From Flectonema sp. DT1601 (taxonomy: Eukaryota > Euglenozoa > Diplonemea > Diplonemida > Diplonemidae), in NCBI GenBank assembly GCA_964019425.1, contig OZ025807.1:988823-1052822 (forward strand): DNA of 64,000 bases. Reading direction: 5' to 3'. Below are positions 29,840 to 39,237 of this stretch, one piece after another (position 1 is the stretch's first letter; the number at the start of each line of letters is the position of its first letter). The notes beneath the pieces are model-generated. The model was not told the DNA's origin and did no database searches. It saw only the letters and a program-made list of their open reading frames with translations. The translations under genes were made by a program, and so were the position numbers.

Positions 29840-31036
29840 ATGATACAAAAGACAAGGTGGGTGTTGACTTCAAGAGGGATACCAAATTGGTGGTCGGGTG
29901 GTGATAGCGGGTCCAGAAATGACGTTTCAGCAGGAAAGGTAGCGATGAAAAAGAAATGGTCGCTTGAAGACCTCCGTAAAAGAGGATACGAAATTGGACC
30001 GCACGCTGTAGGCGCAGCTTTCAGTATCGGGACATCAAGTTGGAAAGAAGTGAGCACAATAATAAAACATGAAGCTTCATATGAATGGAGCAGCGCAGTT
30101 GAAAGTATTCTAGACAGGCTTTCGATGGCTATGTTGGCCCCTCCTAATGCTCACGACGCTTATCAAATTCAACTTCTTATTAAAAGAATTGAAGAATTGG
30201 TAGTCGAACTGAACCTCAAAATAGATTCATCTCTCATAGAATCCGTTAGAAATTATTATCACAAAGTTTACTACAGAAACAGTTCTGATATCAATGTCAC
30301 TGTTGGCAATTCAAAGCAATCAGTCGCTGGATTGTTATCATATTTGATGGCTGCTGACACTCTTCAAGACTTTGAAATTCGTTTAAATCATATCTTTTCC
30401 TCAAAAGAAACATCAGAGAAACTTTCATACTTCACATCAGGTGATTGCAATTCATTAGAACCCTCACTGCGACTGACTTACTTATCACAAAAAGGTGATT
30501 GGAAGACCTGCTTGTCTCTCTTAGATGTCGAGGAATTAACAAACGAGGGAGCTGTTGTCATGGCGTATGCAATTGAGGCTGCGAACAACTCGAAGCGAGC
30601 TGATGTAATTGAAGCGATTATGAACCAAAAAACAGCAGACTTCTGCCCCTCATGTGTCGCTTCAATATTGCGAGTTTGTTGGAGACGAACCTGCCATCCT
30701 GACGACGTTTGGAGTCGTTTGGCTTCTGAGTTGTATTCGAAATCTCAGCAATCGAAAAGTGTCAAAGATTCGATAGTCATATCAACTGAATTACTTCTTC
30801 ACTCTGTGAAGTCAAATAATTTCGAAGCTGCTTCTCTTGTGAAGACTTCTGTTTCTCGGCTCAAGAACAAGCCAGCTCCGGCGTTGTTGTCGCTATTCGC
30901 TGACCTCTTAGAAAAACAAAATGAAGCATCAGTTGCTGAAATGGTACGCGGAGAGACTAAATTAGCGGAAACAACGTTACTGAGTCAACCATTCAAACCT
31001 GCAGCTGATTTCATTATTACGTATTCATCTTTTTGA
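29840..31036 (+). CDS. hypothetical helical-repeat protein, 398 aa
   Basis: No family recognised with confidence. The N-terminus (MIQKTRWVLTSRGIPNWW) is basic and Trp-rich and could be part of a mitochondrial presequence. From residue 60 on, the protein looks like repeated pairs of amphipathic helices (LTYLSQKGDWKTCLSLLDVEEL and similar) typical of alpha-solenoids such as PPR or TPR arrays. A CPSC motif occurs near residue 273. If mitochondrial, an organelle RNA role would be reasonable, but that is inference. Acceptor at 29809-29810; the 29-base leader contains the micro-frame ATG AAG TAG. Confidence 0.65.
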   Translation: MIQKTRWVLTSRGIPNWWSGGDSGSRNDVSAGKVAMKKKWSLEDLRKRGYEIGPHAVGAAFSIGTSSWKEVSTIIKHEASYEWSSAVESILDRLSMAMLAPPNAHDAYQIQLLIKRIEELVVELNLKIDSSLIESVRNYYHKVYYRNSSDINVTVGNSKQSVAGLLSYLMAADTLQDFEIRLNHIFSSKETSEKLSYFTSGDCNSLEPSLRLTYLSQKGDWKTCLSLLDVEELTNEGAVVMAYAIEAANNSKRADVIEAIMNQKTADFCPSCVASILRVCWRRTCHPDDVWSRLASELYSKSQQSKSVKDSIVISTELLLHSVKSNNFEAASLVKTSVSRLKNKPAPALLSLFADLLEKQNEASVAEMVRGETKLAETTLLSQPFKPAADFIITYSSF

Positions 31037-31178
31037 GCAATGATTGAGTAAAGTAAGATAACACCACAGTGTGTTCCATTCTCACGAGTATCTATGCGCA
31101 CGAAGGAAAGTGCTTACAATTTCTTTGTATCGTTTACATATTTAATTAACTTTCATTTATGACTCCTTCAGTAACAAC

Positions 31179-32018
31179 ATGATGAGATCATCACTTCGTA
31201 TGGCTACCCTCTCGATGAGTAGGAGTACAGCTTTCAGAGGATGTGCCAAGTCAGTTGCGTATCCGTCATTTAGAACTTTAGAATCGCAGAGGAGATTCGT
31301 TAGAGGGCAGAACAATAATAACAAAGATCTGCAGAGACAGGCACAGGATGGAGCGAATCAGGTTTTCGCTGAACAAAAGTCTGAATTTGATGCACTGACC
31401 CCAGTAACGAAAAGATATCTATCACGTGTGTACGGTGTCACCGCGAGTGCTATTGCGACAAGTGGAGCTGGTGCTGCAATGATGTTGATGACTCCACTGG
31501 GAGCGATGGTTTCACCATTCGCTGCAGGACTGTTGGCTTTAGTTCCAGTTATCACTGTAGCCATGGCGTCAAACCAAACAGTCAGACTTGTCGCTTTTCA
31601 ATCAGCAGCCGGTCTCTTGGGTGCCTCAATTGCACCACTTGTAGGACCTGCCATGGCAAGTGGCGTACTAATTCCTGCTGCGGGACTGACTGCTGCAACA
31701 TACGCGGGTTTCAGTGCCGCTGCTTTGATGGCACCAAAAGGTTCAGCAGTAAAGATGCAAGGTCCTTTATATGCTGGACTAATGGGTTTGATTGGTATTC
31801 AATTACTTGGATTATTCTTTCCCATGCCATTTATGCAGCAATTGACTCTCTACGGAGGACTTGCTCTATTCTCTCTAATGGTTGCTTCTGATACTGGTGC
31901 TATGATTGAACGTGCAGAACAAGGTCAAACTGATGTTATCGGAGATGCGATGAACTCTTTTATTAATGCTTTTCAAATATTTGTTCGTTTTCTTCAAATC
32001 CTCAGCCCACGTGACTAA
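31179..32018 (+). CDS. Bax-inhibitor-1 family membrane protein, mitochondrial (GHITM-like)
   Basis: A 279-residue polytopic protein. Residues 1-43 are rich in Arg, Ser and Thr with no acids before Glu35, a typical mitochondrial presequence. After a linker, about seven hydrophobic segments run from residue 83 to the end. The C-terminal part ASDTGAMIERAEQGQTD, then FINAFQIFVRFLQIL, matches the conserved end of the BI-1/TMBIM family, where an Asp pair forms a pH-sensitive Ca2+ latch. The presequence favours the inner-membrane subgroup (GHITM/TMBIM5), which is linked to cristae and Ca2+/H+ exchange. Acceptor CTCCTTCAG at 31170-31171 lies 7 bases before the ATG. Confidence 0.82.
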   Translation: MMRSSLRMATLSMSRSTAFRGCAKSVAYPSFRTLESQRRFVRGQNNNNKDLQRQAQDGANQVFAEQKSEFDALTPVTKRYLSRVYGVTASAIATSGAGAAMMLMTPLGAMVSPFAAGLLALVPVITVAMASNQTVRLVAFQSAAGLLGASIAPLVGPAMASGVLIPAAGLTAATYAGFSAAALMAPKGSAVKMQGPLYAGLMGLIGIQLLGLFFPMPFMQQLTLYGGLALFSLMVASDTGAMIERAEQGQTDVIGDAMNSFINAFQIFVRFLQILSPRD

Positions 32019-32879
32019 GGAATTTTTAGTTTCTATTTATTGGCTACTTGTTGGTGGCTTTAGTTTTTTGAGAGTGGAAGCGGTTTTCACGTACCAGATG
32101 CTATCTTGTGTAGGACATGCTGACGAAGGATCTGATGGTGGATACGTCGGTACGTAGTCTTCAAGACGTTTAAAAGAAAAATATTAGATTTCTTGCAGGT
32201 AAACCGTCTTCCCTTATTATTTTTTTTTTTTTTTTGCATAGATTCAAGTCAAGAAGGGCTAAGTGCAAAAAGGTTAAGGTACAAACTGTGTGACCTGAAA
32301 CCACCACTGTTGTCCATGATGACTAGAAGGGTGATTTCTTTTCTTTTCTTTTTATTATTCTAATCTTATGTGGTTTCGTTTACTGAGGAACTAATTGCAA
32401 TAAAGACATCGCCAAGTGACAAATGAAAAGAGTCGTCGCATTTAACAACTGGAAGAATAAGAATCTATCTCCATCTATCCCGCTGATCGAAATTATTTAA
32501 CTGTTAGTAGCTACGAAGAGAATATGATATAAAAGAAAATGGGAGATGAAAACTTCAAAGCAATGAATGGGGAGGGGGGCGACAAAAAATGTCAGAACTA
32601 CTTCTTACCCGCCCTGCTCCCCCAATTTAATCAAAAAAAAAAAAAAAATATATATTTCTTAATAAAAGAACAAAAAAAAATAATTAAAAAAAAATAAGGA
32701 CCACTTTAGGATTGTAAGCCTTTCCTTGTGGCGTATATTTCCTTTTTTTTTTTTTTTTTTTTTTTTATATGACTGCTAAAACCTTTCTCAGATAGACTCC
32801 ACGAATAGTAAAATCAATTTATGAATAAATTCATTAAATAACTATTCTAATTTATTATTATTCCTTTCCAGAAGCAGTA
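32019..32879. other. spacer with homopolymers
   Basis: Poly-T near 32219-32235 and 32742-32766, A-rich runs near 32634-32648 and a G-rich patch near 32570. No gene seen. Acceptor TTCCTTTCCAG ends at 32871. Confidence 0.5.
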
Positions 32880-33836
32880 ATGGGATGTTCCTGCACAAGG
32901 GAAACATCAGCAGTTGAAGATGACCAGGAATTAGTTGGTCGTGAACGGGTCTACGACAGCCAAAACAATGGAATTGGTATCTGCATGACTGCTTCATACG
33001 AGTGGCGAGACCTTAAAGTTAATAGAAGACATGCTGACTTAATAACAGCAGTTCGTGGAGCAGACGCTAAGACATACGCAGAGTTGTTTAATAGTTTACT
33101 TCAGTGCAAGAATTCTGGTGACACACTGGATATTAAATACAGCACAACAGGTGAAATAAACTTAGCAGAGACTCGCTTTACGACAGACAATCTCCTCGGA
33201 GGAGGACTTGTCGGAGCGGGACTTGTAATCGGTGTGGAGCAGGTGAGAGGATTAGAGTCGTCTTGTTTGGGAGCTCACGACACGCAGAGGAAGTTTTCAG
33301 AATGGTTAAACAGCTGCGGTTGGAGTGAATCTTCAGTAACTGTTCTTCTCGATGACGTAAATGGTGTTCTTCCGACAGCCGATCGGATGAAAGAAGAATT
33401 TCGAAAACTAATGTCCTCAGGAGCTGACTCCTTCTGGCTTTCTTACAGCGGCCCTTTCAAACAAATGAACGGAGAGTATTGTATTCTCGGTTCGGATAGG
33501 GGGACGGTTTCAATTTCAGAACTTCGAACGATTCTTCAAATCCCAACTGGAGCATCTCTCAATATCTTTATGGATGTAGTTGGATCTGGTAAGTTCCCAA
33601 ATCTATTTCCAGTTGTCCATAACTCACCAGGTGATATAAATGCTAATAACACGACTACTACTCCGACACTCGATATCGAAGACCTGGCAGAGGCGACAGC
33701 ACAACTCGATGTGCTAACTCACGAGAGGATTCATCTGTTGCAGGCGACTACAGATCTTCGTAGAGAGATTAACTCAGCACAGCAGGAGTTGGAAAAGGTT
33801 GAAACTCTTCTCGCAGACCAGGTGGAAACATCATAA
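32880..33836 (+). CDS. catalytically dead metacaspase homologue with N-terminal acylation signal, 318 aa
   Basis: Begins MGCSC, a strong myristoylation (Gly2) and palmitoylation (Cys3, Cys5) signal. Residues 100-240 follow the metacaspase p20 plan: GLVIGVEQ, the CLGAHDTQRKFSEWL helix, VTVLLDD, PTADRMKEEFRKLMSSGADSFWLSYSG, ILGSD, and SLNIFMDVVGSG. The catalytic His of SGHGG is Pro192 (YSGPFK). The D-C-C-H-S-G cysteine block is D232-VVGSG, so both catalytic residues are gone. Residues 255-318 form a coiled coil. Trypanosoma brucei MCA4 is a known acylated, inactive metacaspase of the flagellar membrane, a useful parallel though not proof of orthology. A diverged paralogue lies at 24418. Acceptor at 32870-32871. 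Confidence 0.65.
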   Translation: MGCSCTRETSAVEDDQELVGRERVYDSQNNGIGICMTASYEWRDLKVNRRHADLITAVRGADAKTYAELFNSLLQCKNSGDTLDIKYSTTGEINLAETRFTTDNLLGGGLVGAGLVIGVEQVRGLESSCLGAHDTQRKFSEWLNSCGWSESSVTVLLDDVNGVLPTADRMKEEFRKLMSSGADSFWLSYSGPFKQMNGEYCILGSDRGTVSISELRTILQIPTGASLNIFMDVVGSGKFPNLFPVVHNSPGDINANNTTTTPTLDIEDLAEATAQLDVLTHERIHLLQATTDLRREINSAQQELEKVETLLADQVETS

Positions 33837-35598
33837 GGCCTTCCCATTAAAGCTGGTGCAGCAATCAGTTCTACATATGATGCGGAATAATACGGAGCCC
33901 TCAAAGCTTATTCTTCCTGCTCTCTTTCAATTCAACAGATGCCACGAAGAGTGCAATTGGTAACTCTTCAGATTACCCTTGACACTCGATGGAAGCTTCC
34001 TTGTTCTATTGACTTGCAAGACCTTTTGTACCCACTACTGAGTATTGTCAATTGCTCTTTACTTTTGTTTTTTTTGTTTAGTTTTGATACGTATATCTTC
34101 TATTGCTAAGTTTTTTTTTTTTTTTTTTTTTCAATCAAACAAGTGATTATTACACATTAAAAGTAATGTTAGTGATTTGCATTAAAAAAAGAATTTTTCC
34201 TTCGGCATCTCAAGTAAGATGCAAAGAAGAGCTGCTGTACTTAAAATCAGCTGCTCTCGAAGGAGAAAACTTTAAATGCGCGTTATCCATCACTAAACTA
34301 TTGACATATTTTTTTTTTTATTTATTTTGTATGTGTTGAAAATAGAATTTGAATCAGGTAGTGTGCCAGATCACTTAATATGATATATGCAGTACAATAT
34401 ATGACAGTATTTCTTTTTTTTTTGAGTCGTCCCTGTCGGCTGCTCCCCACAATCCATTTGCTGTCGTAAATTCTTCTTGTGCTGCAATACTGCGAACGAA
34501 TAATTATTTTTTTTTTTTTTTTTTTTTTTTTCCCGATACGTCCTCGTCTGTTGAACCTGTGCTTGGGATCGATATCGATTGTGAATTCTTCAGATTCAAA
34601 ATGTGAATGCTTCAGATTGTTTTGATATTATAACTTCCCTTTGAAGAGATCACAGAACAAGTTCTCAGGTGCTGAATAATAATTATTTTAATGGTTTTTT
34701 ATTCTTTTTTTGTACCGACATAGTCGGAGAAGAAATTTGATCGTGACTTATTTCCGTGGGACAGGATTCTGTCTGCTTTCAACGAAATATAAGGCTAATC
34801 TGAGTGGTTTTTTTTTGTTTGTTTATTTGTTTGCCTTTTTTTGGTTACTAGCACTCACGCGAAATATCTCTGGAGGGGTCTTGAAATGTATTTTTCTCCT
34901 TTTTTCTTATTCTTCATTTGATTATTACTTTTGTTCTGATATATCTTTCATTTTAATATAAAAGGGAGCGAGGATGCTATTTTATGTTTTTTTAGGGGGG
35001 GGGATTTTGCTATTCAGGGGGGGTCCAATTTTTTATTTTATAATCGCCGTTCAAGGCAAAGCACTAATCCGGAGCTCTTCAAACAGGAATACATCTGTTC
35101 TAAATATACTGCTGCTCACTTACTGGGTAATATGCTTAGTATTTTGGAATGAAGATACCAAATGTTTGAAATGGTTCTTGGCTTGTTTGAAAAAATACGA
35201 ATAGAAGTGAATTCTTTATGGATAGCACTACGACTACTTCTCACTGACTTCTCCAAATACACTGTATTTGAAGAATTAAAAAACAAAAAACCTGATTTGT
35301 TGCCACACTACCTCTAATCTGGTAGAGAGCTTCAACTCCCCTCCAAAGTCCTATCGAAGATACGAAGCAACAATCTGATTCGATCACTCAACGGATAAGT
35401 AGCCAGCTTACATTTACAAGAAGTAAATTATCGAACAGCGAAAAAAAAATTAGTGGGACCCCCCTGATTAGCAAAATTCTCTATTTTTTTTTAAGTGTTT
35501 GAGAATGATTTTTATTAAAAAAAAAAAAAAAAATCTCAGCACTATATAAAATCTATAGGTAAGAAATTATTATTTCGTTTTTTAAGTCATAAAAAAAA

Positions 35599-35643
<45 letters not shown>

Positions 35644-35800
35644 ATGAAATGCCTTTTTTTAAAGAGCGGTTATTAGTTTACTTGGATGACCTTTTCATCT
35701 TATTCGGATATGGATATTCAGAAGTTATGTTCGGTAGTATTACCTCGTAATGACATCTATTCTTAATCATAACAGGTGTTTAAAAAAATAATTTAAAAAA
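33837..35800. other. 2-kb spacer with long poly-T runs
   Basis: Homopolymer runs near 34111-34131 and 34507-34531 and the longest of the window at 35601-35642. G runs occur at 34988-35026 (two tracts of seven or more G). Frames at 34103-35204 are built from these runs. A 28-codon ATG frame at 33877 directly after the metacaspase-like gene is too short to support. The acceptor TAACAG at 35774-35775 precedes the next gene. Confidence 0.55.
35601..35642 (+). repeat. poly-T run of 42 bases
   Basis: Uninterrupted T from 35601 to 35642, preceded by nine A and a G. It is the longest homopolymer of the window and a place where read length may be wrong. It lies 158 bases upstream of the DNAAF5-like gene. 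Confidence 0.85.
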
Positions 35801-38702
35801 ATGGAAACCATTCGCTATGATACCAACTGTTTACAAGACGCTCGTATTGACACGAGATGGAAAGCTCTACAGAGAGTTAAAAGTAGTTTTGAAAACAGTC
35901 AGAAGAAACGTCAGGAGAACCCTGAGTCAGATGAGGTAGAAACATATTCAAAAGAAATGATAGTTGCGATACTGAAGATGCTCGAAGACAAGAGAGACAG
36001 ACACAGAGAAGGTGCTTGTCAGGTATGACATTTTTAACTAAAGTGAGTGGTTATTTTTAAAGTAATGTTGAAAAATAAAACATCACACAACACAACACAC
36101 AGTTAGTAACATCCATGTTGAAATATTTAACTTTCGAATGCATGGAGTGGGTGCTTCCTGTAGCAGTAGCCAGGCTAGGAATGGAACCAGCAGTTGAACA
36201 GTCGGAACCCGTTCGGTTGGAACTTCTCGAAATGATGAACAGCTGTCTCGAAACCTTTCCTCACGACATCGCGAAACGCGGTTTTCTCGACTACTTCGCA
36301 ACTGTACTTTGCGTCTGTTTGAAAGACGCCGATCCGGAAATGAAAATGCTTTGCTCTAAATGTGTCCTGTCACTGTGCAGTGCGTGCAGAGAACAAACAA
36401 AACCCGTCGCCATAAACATCGCAAAAGCGATGAAACCGAATCTTCGAGTGAAGCAATGGAAAGTCAGACAGGCTTCCATAAAAGCTTTCGGTGCACTGGT
36501 TGCTAACGGAGCACTCGAAATAATTTACGACTTTCGAGACGAAGCAAACGAATTGCAAACGACGCTCTCTTTTATGAAAACTCTTTCGTGTGACAGAAGT
36601 GAAGCAGTTCGATCAGCGACGTTGGATGTGATTTCAGAGCTGACGATGGAAATTGTGGATCGTATTGATACACATCGACACTTTATGCCTTTAATCCTCC
36701 TTTCAATGACTGATGACTTGGAGTCTATTCGTAAAAAGTCTCAACAAATCCTACTCGGGCTATCAGCATTCTATGAAATGGATAACGAAGACAATCGAAT
36801 CGATCTGGAGAATCGTCGAATTACTTTAAAAGATATCAAATGGTACGCTGATGACACTTATCCAGATATGACGATGGTTACTAAATCAACACTTCCAGGA
36901 ACTGACCTCACTTCAAGACCTCCGATTGGTATGTTTTGTTGTTATTTTATTTTTTAATGTACAAACGTCCAGAATATAAAATCAACAAATCAGGTGCCCG
37001 ACTGGTAGTTGCAGACTGCTGTCGGACGTTCATCCCAAAGCTCCTCAGCGATATCAACTCTTTAGAATGGAATATTCCAAACTCTACTTTGAATCGAAGG
37101 ATTGTCGCTATTAGAACATTAATAACAACACTTTGGTTTATCGAAACTAATTCACTTCAATACATGCAATCGATACTTGACTCTCTTTATAAAGTACTTC
37201 GTGATGATGATCCAGTTGTAAGAAACGAGTCTTATTTCTGTTTAGAACTAATTGGAAAGCTACACACACCTGACAACTACATCCCTCTCATCTTAACAAG
37301 TGACTCGAGAGTAAAGGAACCCATTAAAGCAGAAGATGAGATGGTTGAACACAGAGAAGTTCGCAGACGAACGATGACAATATTTAGTACGACGGCAAAC
37401 ACTACTCAGGTTAGTATTTTAATTGCTTTTAAATATCTTTTACTCGGAACTGTTGTTCTCACTAGAGAACAAGCAGAAACAATTATCCTCGCTCTGACTA
37501 GCGATGATGTTGTTGTATTAGAAGCACCTGAGTTACTGATGGCACTACTGCAGTTGTTTAGAACATGTCAGCAGACTTTTGTAAGGTTTGGATTGTTGAG
37601 CAGCTCTCAACAGCAGCACGTTGACCCTCAAGAAGGGAACACTGCTGACGGGACTATGTCTCTTGACTTCGAAATATTTTATACTCTCCTAACAATTCAG
37701 TCATGTGAAGATCAGAAAGTCGTAGCAGAAGCTGAGAATGTTCTAAGCGAACTTTCTGAAATCGTTACGGGAGATCCACACGGACTCTACCTTCGTCACT
37801 TCCTCGCCTCACTAACACCAAAGAACAAAGAAGACAACAAGATACCCGTTTCTGTCTTTTCCAAATTGTTACAATACGGAGGACCGAGACTGAAGGAATT
37901 CACTGTTCAGGTTTGCGAGACATTTCTAACTCAATTATATAAAGTGAGATACGATGTTGACGCAAAGTTTCAACTGAAGTACATGACACTACTTCATGAT
38001 TTCATCCTATCAACAAAACAATACGACATCACTCTACCAAATGAACAAGTTGAACAAATCCTCAGAATTATAATTATCCCAAATAGTAAGTGGCATGCTG
38101 GTGGGTCTAGTTCTCTATTTAGAAAAGTTTCACTTGGGGCATTAGGGTCATTACTAGTGCAGGGGTTGATTGAATTTAAAGTCAAAGCTAGTAACCCGGA
38201 TGACGAAGATGAAGTCAAAGAATGTACTGCAGCACAAGACTTGCTAACTGAAGTAGCTGACTGTTGGAGAAATAGTTTAGACTCGGATGACTCTGAGCTT
38301 CGTTTAGTCGTCACTAAGATGAGTCCTTTTATTTTCAGACTTCCACTACTATCTCCTGAAAGCACTGATGGAATGCGAGAACTCATAAATAGATTGGATG
38401 ATTCAAATGACGTTATTAGAACACAAACGGCTACTTCTGTTGAACATATCTTCTCACAATTTAGATCTGGTTCATTACCACCCTCAGTAACATCAGCACT
38501 AGCTGTGGATAAGGTTCCAGATTATATTAGTTCTCTATTGCTTCACATGGATGATCCGTGTCTTGATTTAAAGACGGAACTCTGCAACTGTTTAATTGAA
38601 GTTAAAAGATCATTTCCGGATTTGGTTGTACAACAAGCAAGAGCTGTAAGAGATAAACATTCAACCACGAGACATATTGATCTCGTCCTTGAAGCGAAGT
38701 AA
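35801..38702 (+). CDS. DNAAF5: HEAT-repeat dynein arm assembly factor (DNAAF5/HEATR2-like), three exons
   Basis: Exons 35801-36022, 36103-36928 and 36994-38702 join in frame into 918 residues; introns are 80 and 65 bases (GTATGA...CACACAG, phase 0; GTATGT...AAATCAG, phase 1). The protein is a chain of HEAT helix pairs throughout. The central part (RPPIGARLVVADCC, FIPKLLSDI, the Leu-rich helix, SLYKVLRDDDPVVR, LELIGKLHTPDNYIPLIL) follows the layout I know from DNAAF5, a cytoplasmic factor that preassembles axonemal dynein arms. Condensin CAP-G is the main alternative, but its landmarks are not evident. With the TTL-like and CEP164-like genes this fits a flagellate. Acceptor TAACAG at 35774-35775 leaves a 25-base A-rich leader. 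Confidence 0.65.
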
Positions 38703-39237
38703 AAGAAATTTTTTGAGTGAAATTTACTTTTCGGTCTTCTGATTGAAAGTGAAGTACTCTAGCGGTGGATCTGTTGATCAATTTTATTTGTTTTTTTAAT
38801 AATCAATCTGTACCTTGAAATAGGTCTTTTCGAGAGGGAAGTCACATCTGTTTCTTAGCAACCTTACGTCTGCCGACTTGCCAATTTTCACTCTCACTAC
38901 TCAGAATGCTATGTTAGCCAGTTGAATGTCTCTATAGTGACTATTTGGTTTTGCGTTGGATTATCGCCTCGTTTCTTAAGATTTTTTTTTTAAAGTTTAA
39001 ATGAAAGAAATAATTAACCTTTTTTAAATTTTTTTTTATTTTTTTTTCTTAACTTCTTAATCTTTATCTAAAGCGCTTCGTTAGTTTTCTTACCCGTCGT
39101 CTGTTCGATTCAAAATTTACTTTTCAATGGTTTCTACAACAGGAATGAGGCAGCCGACCGATTTACTATTATCGAAATGTAAAAAATAAATGCATTCTTT
39201 TTTTTTAAGCTAAGAGGGGGGGAGCAACAATAGGAAA
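38703..39237. other. spacer, no gene seen
   Basis: AT-rich DNA with T runs near 39028-39048 and 39199-39207. The candidate acceptor for the next gene is TTTTTTTTAAG at 39208-39209. Confidence 0.5.

Noticed and set aside
34103-35204. Several + strand frames of 76-83 codons
   Set aside because: Phe/Leu/Tyr-rich translations of poly-T DNA without acceptor context or varied composition.
35801-38702. Condensin CAP-G as identity of the HEAT protein
   Set aside because: The central motif order fits DNAAF5 better, and other flagellar genes are nearby. Not fully excluded without a profile search.
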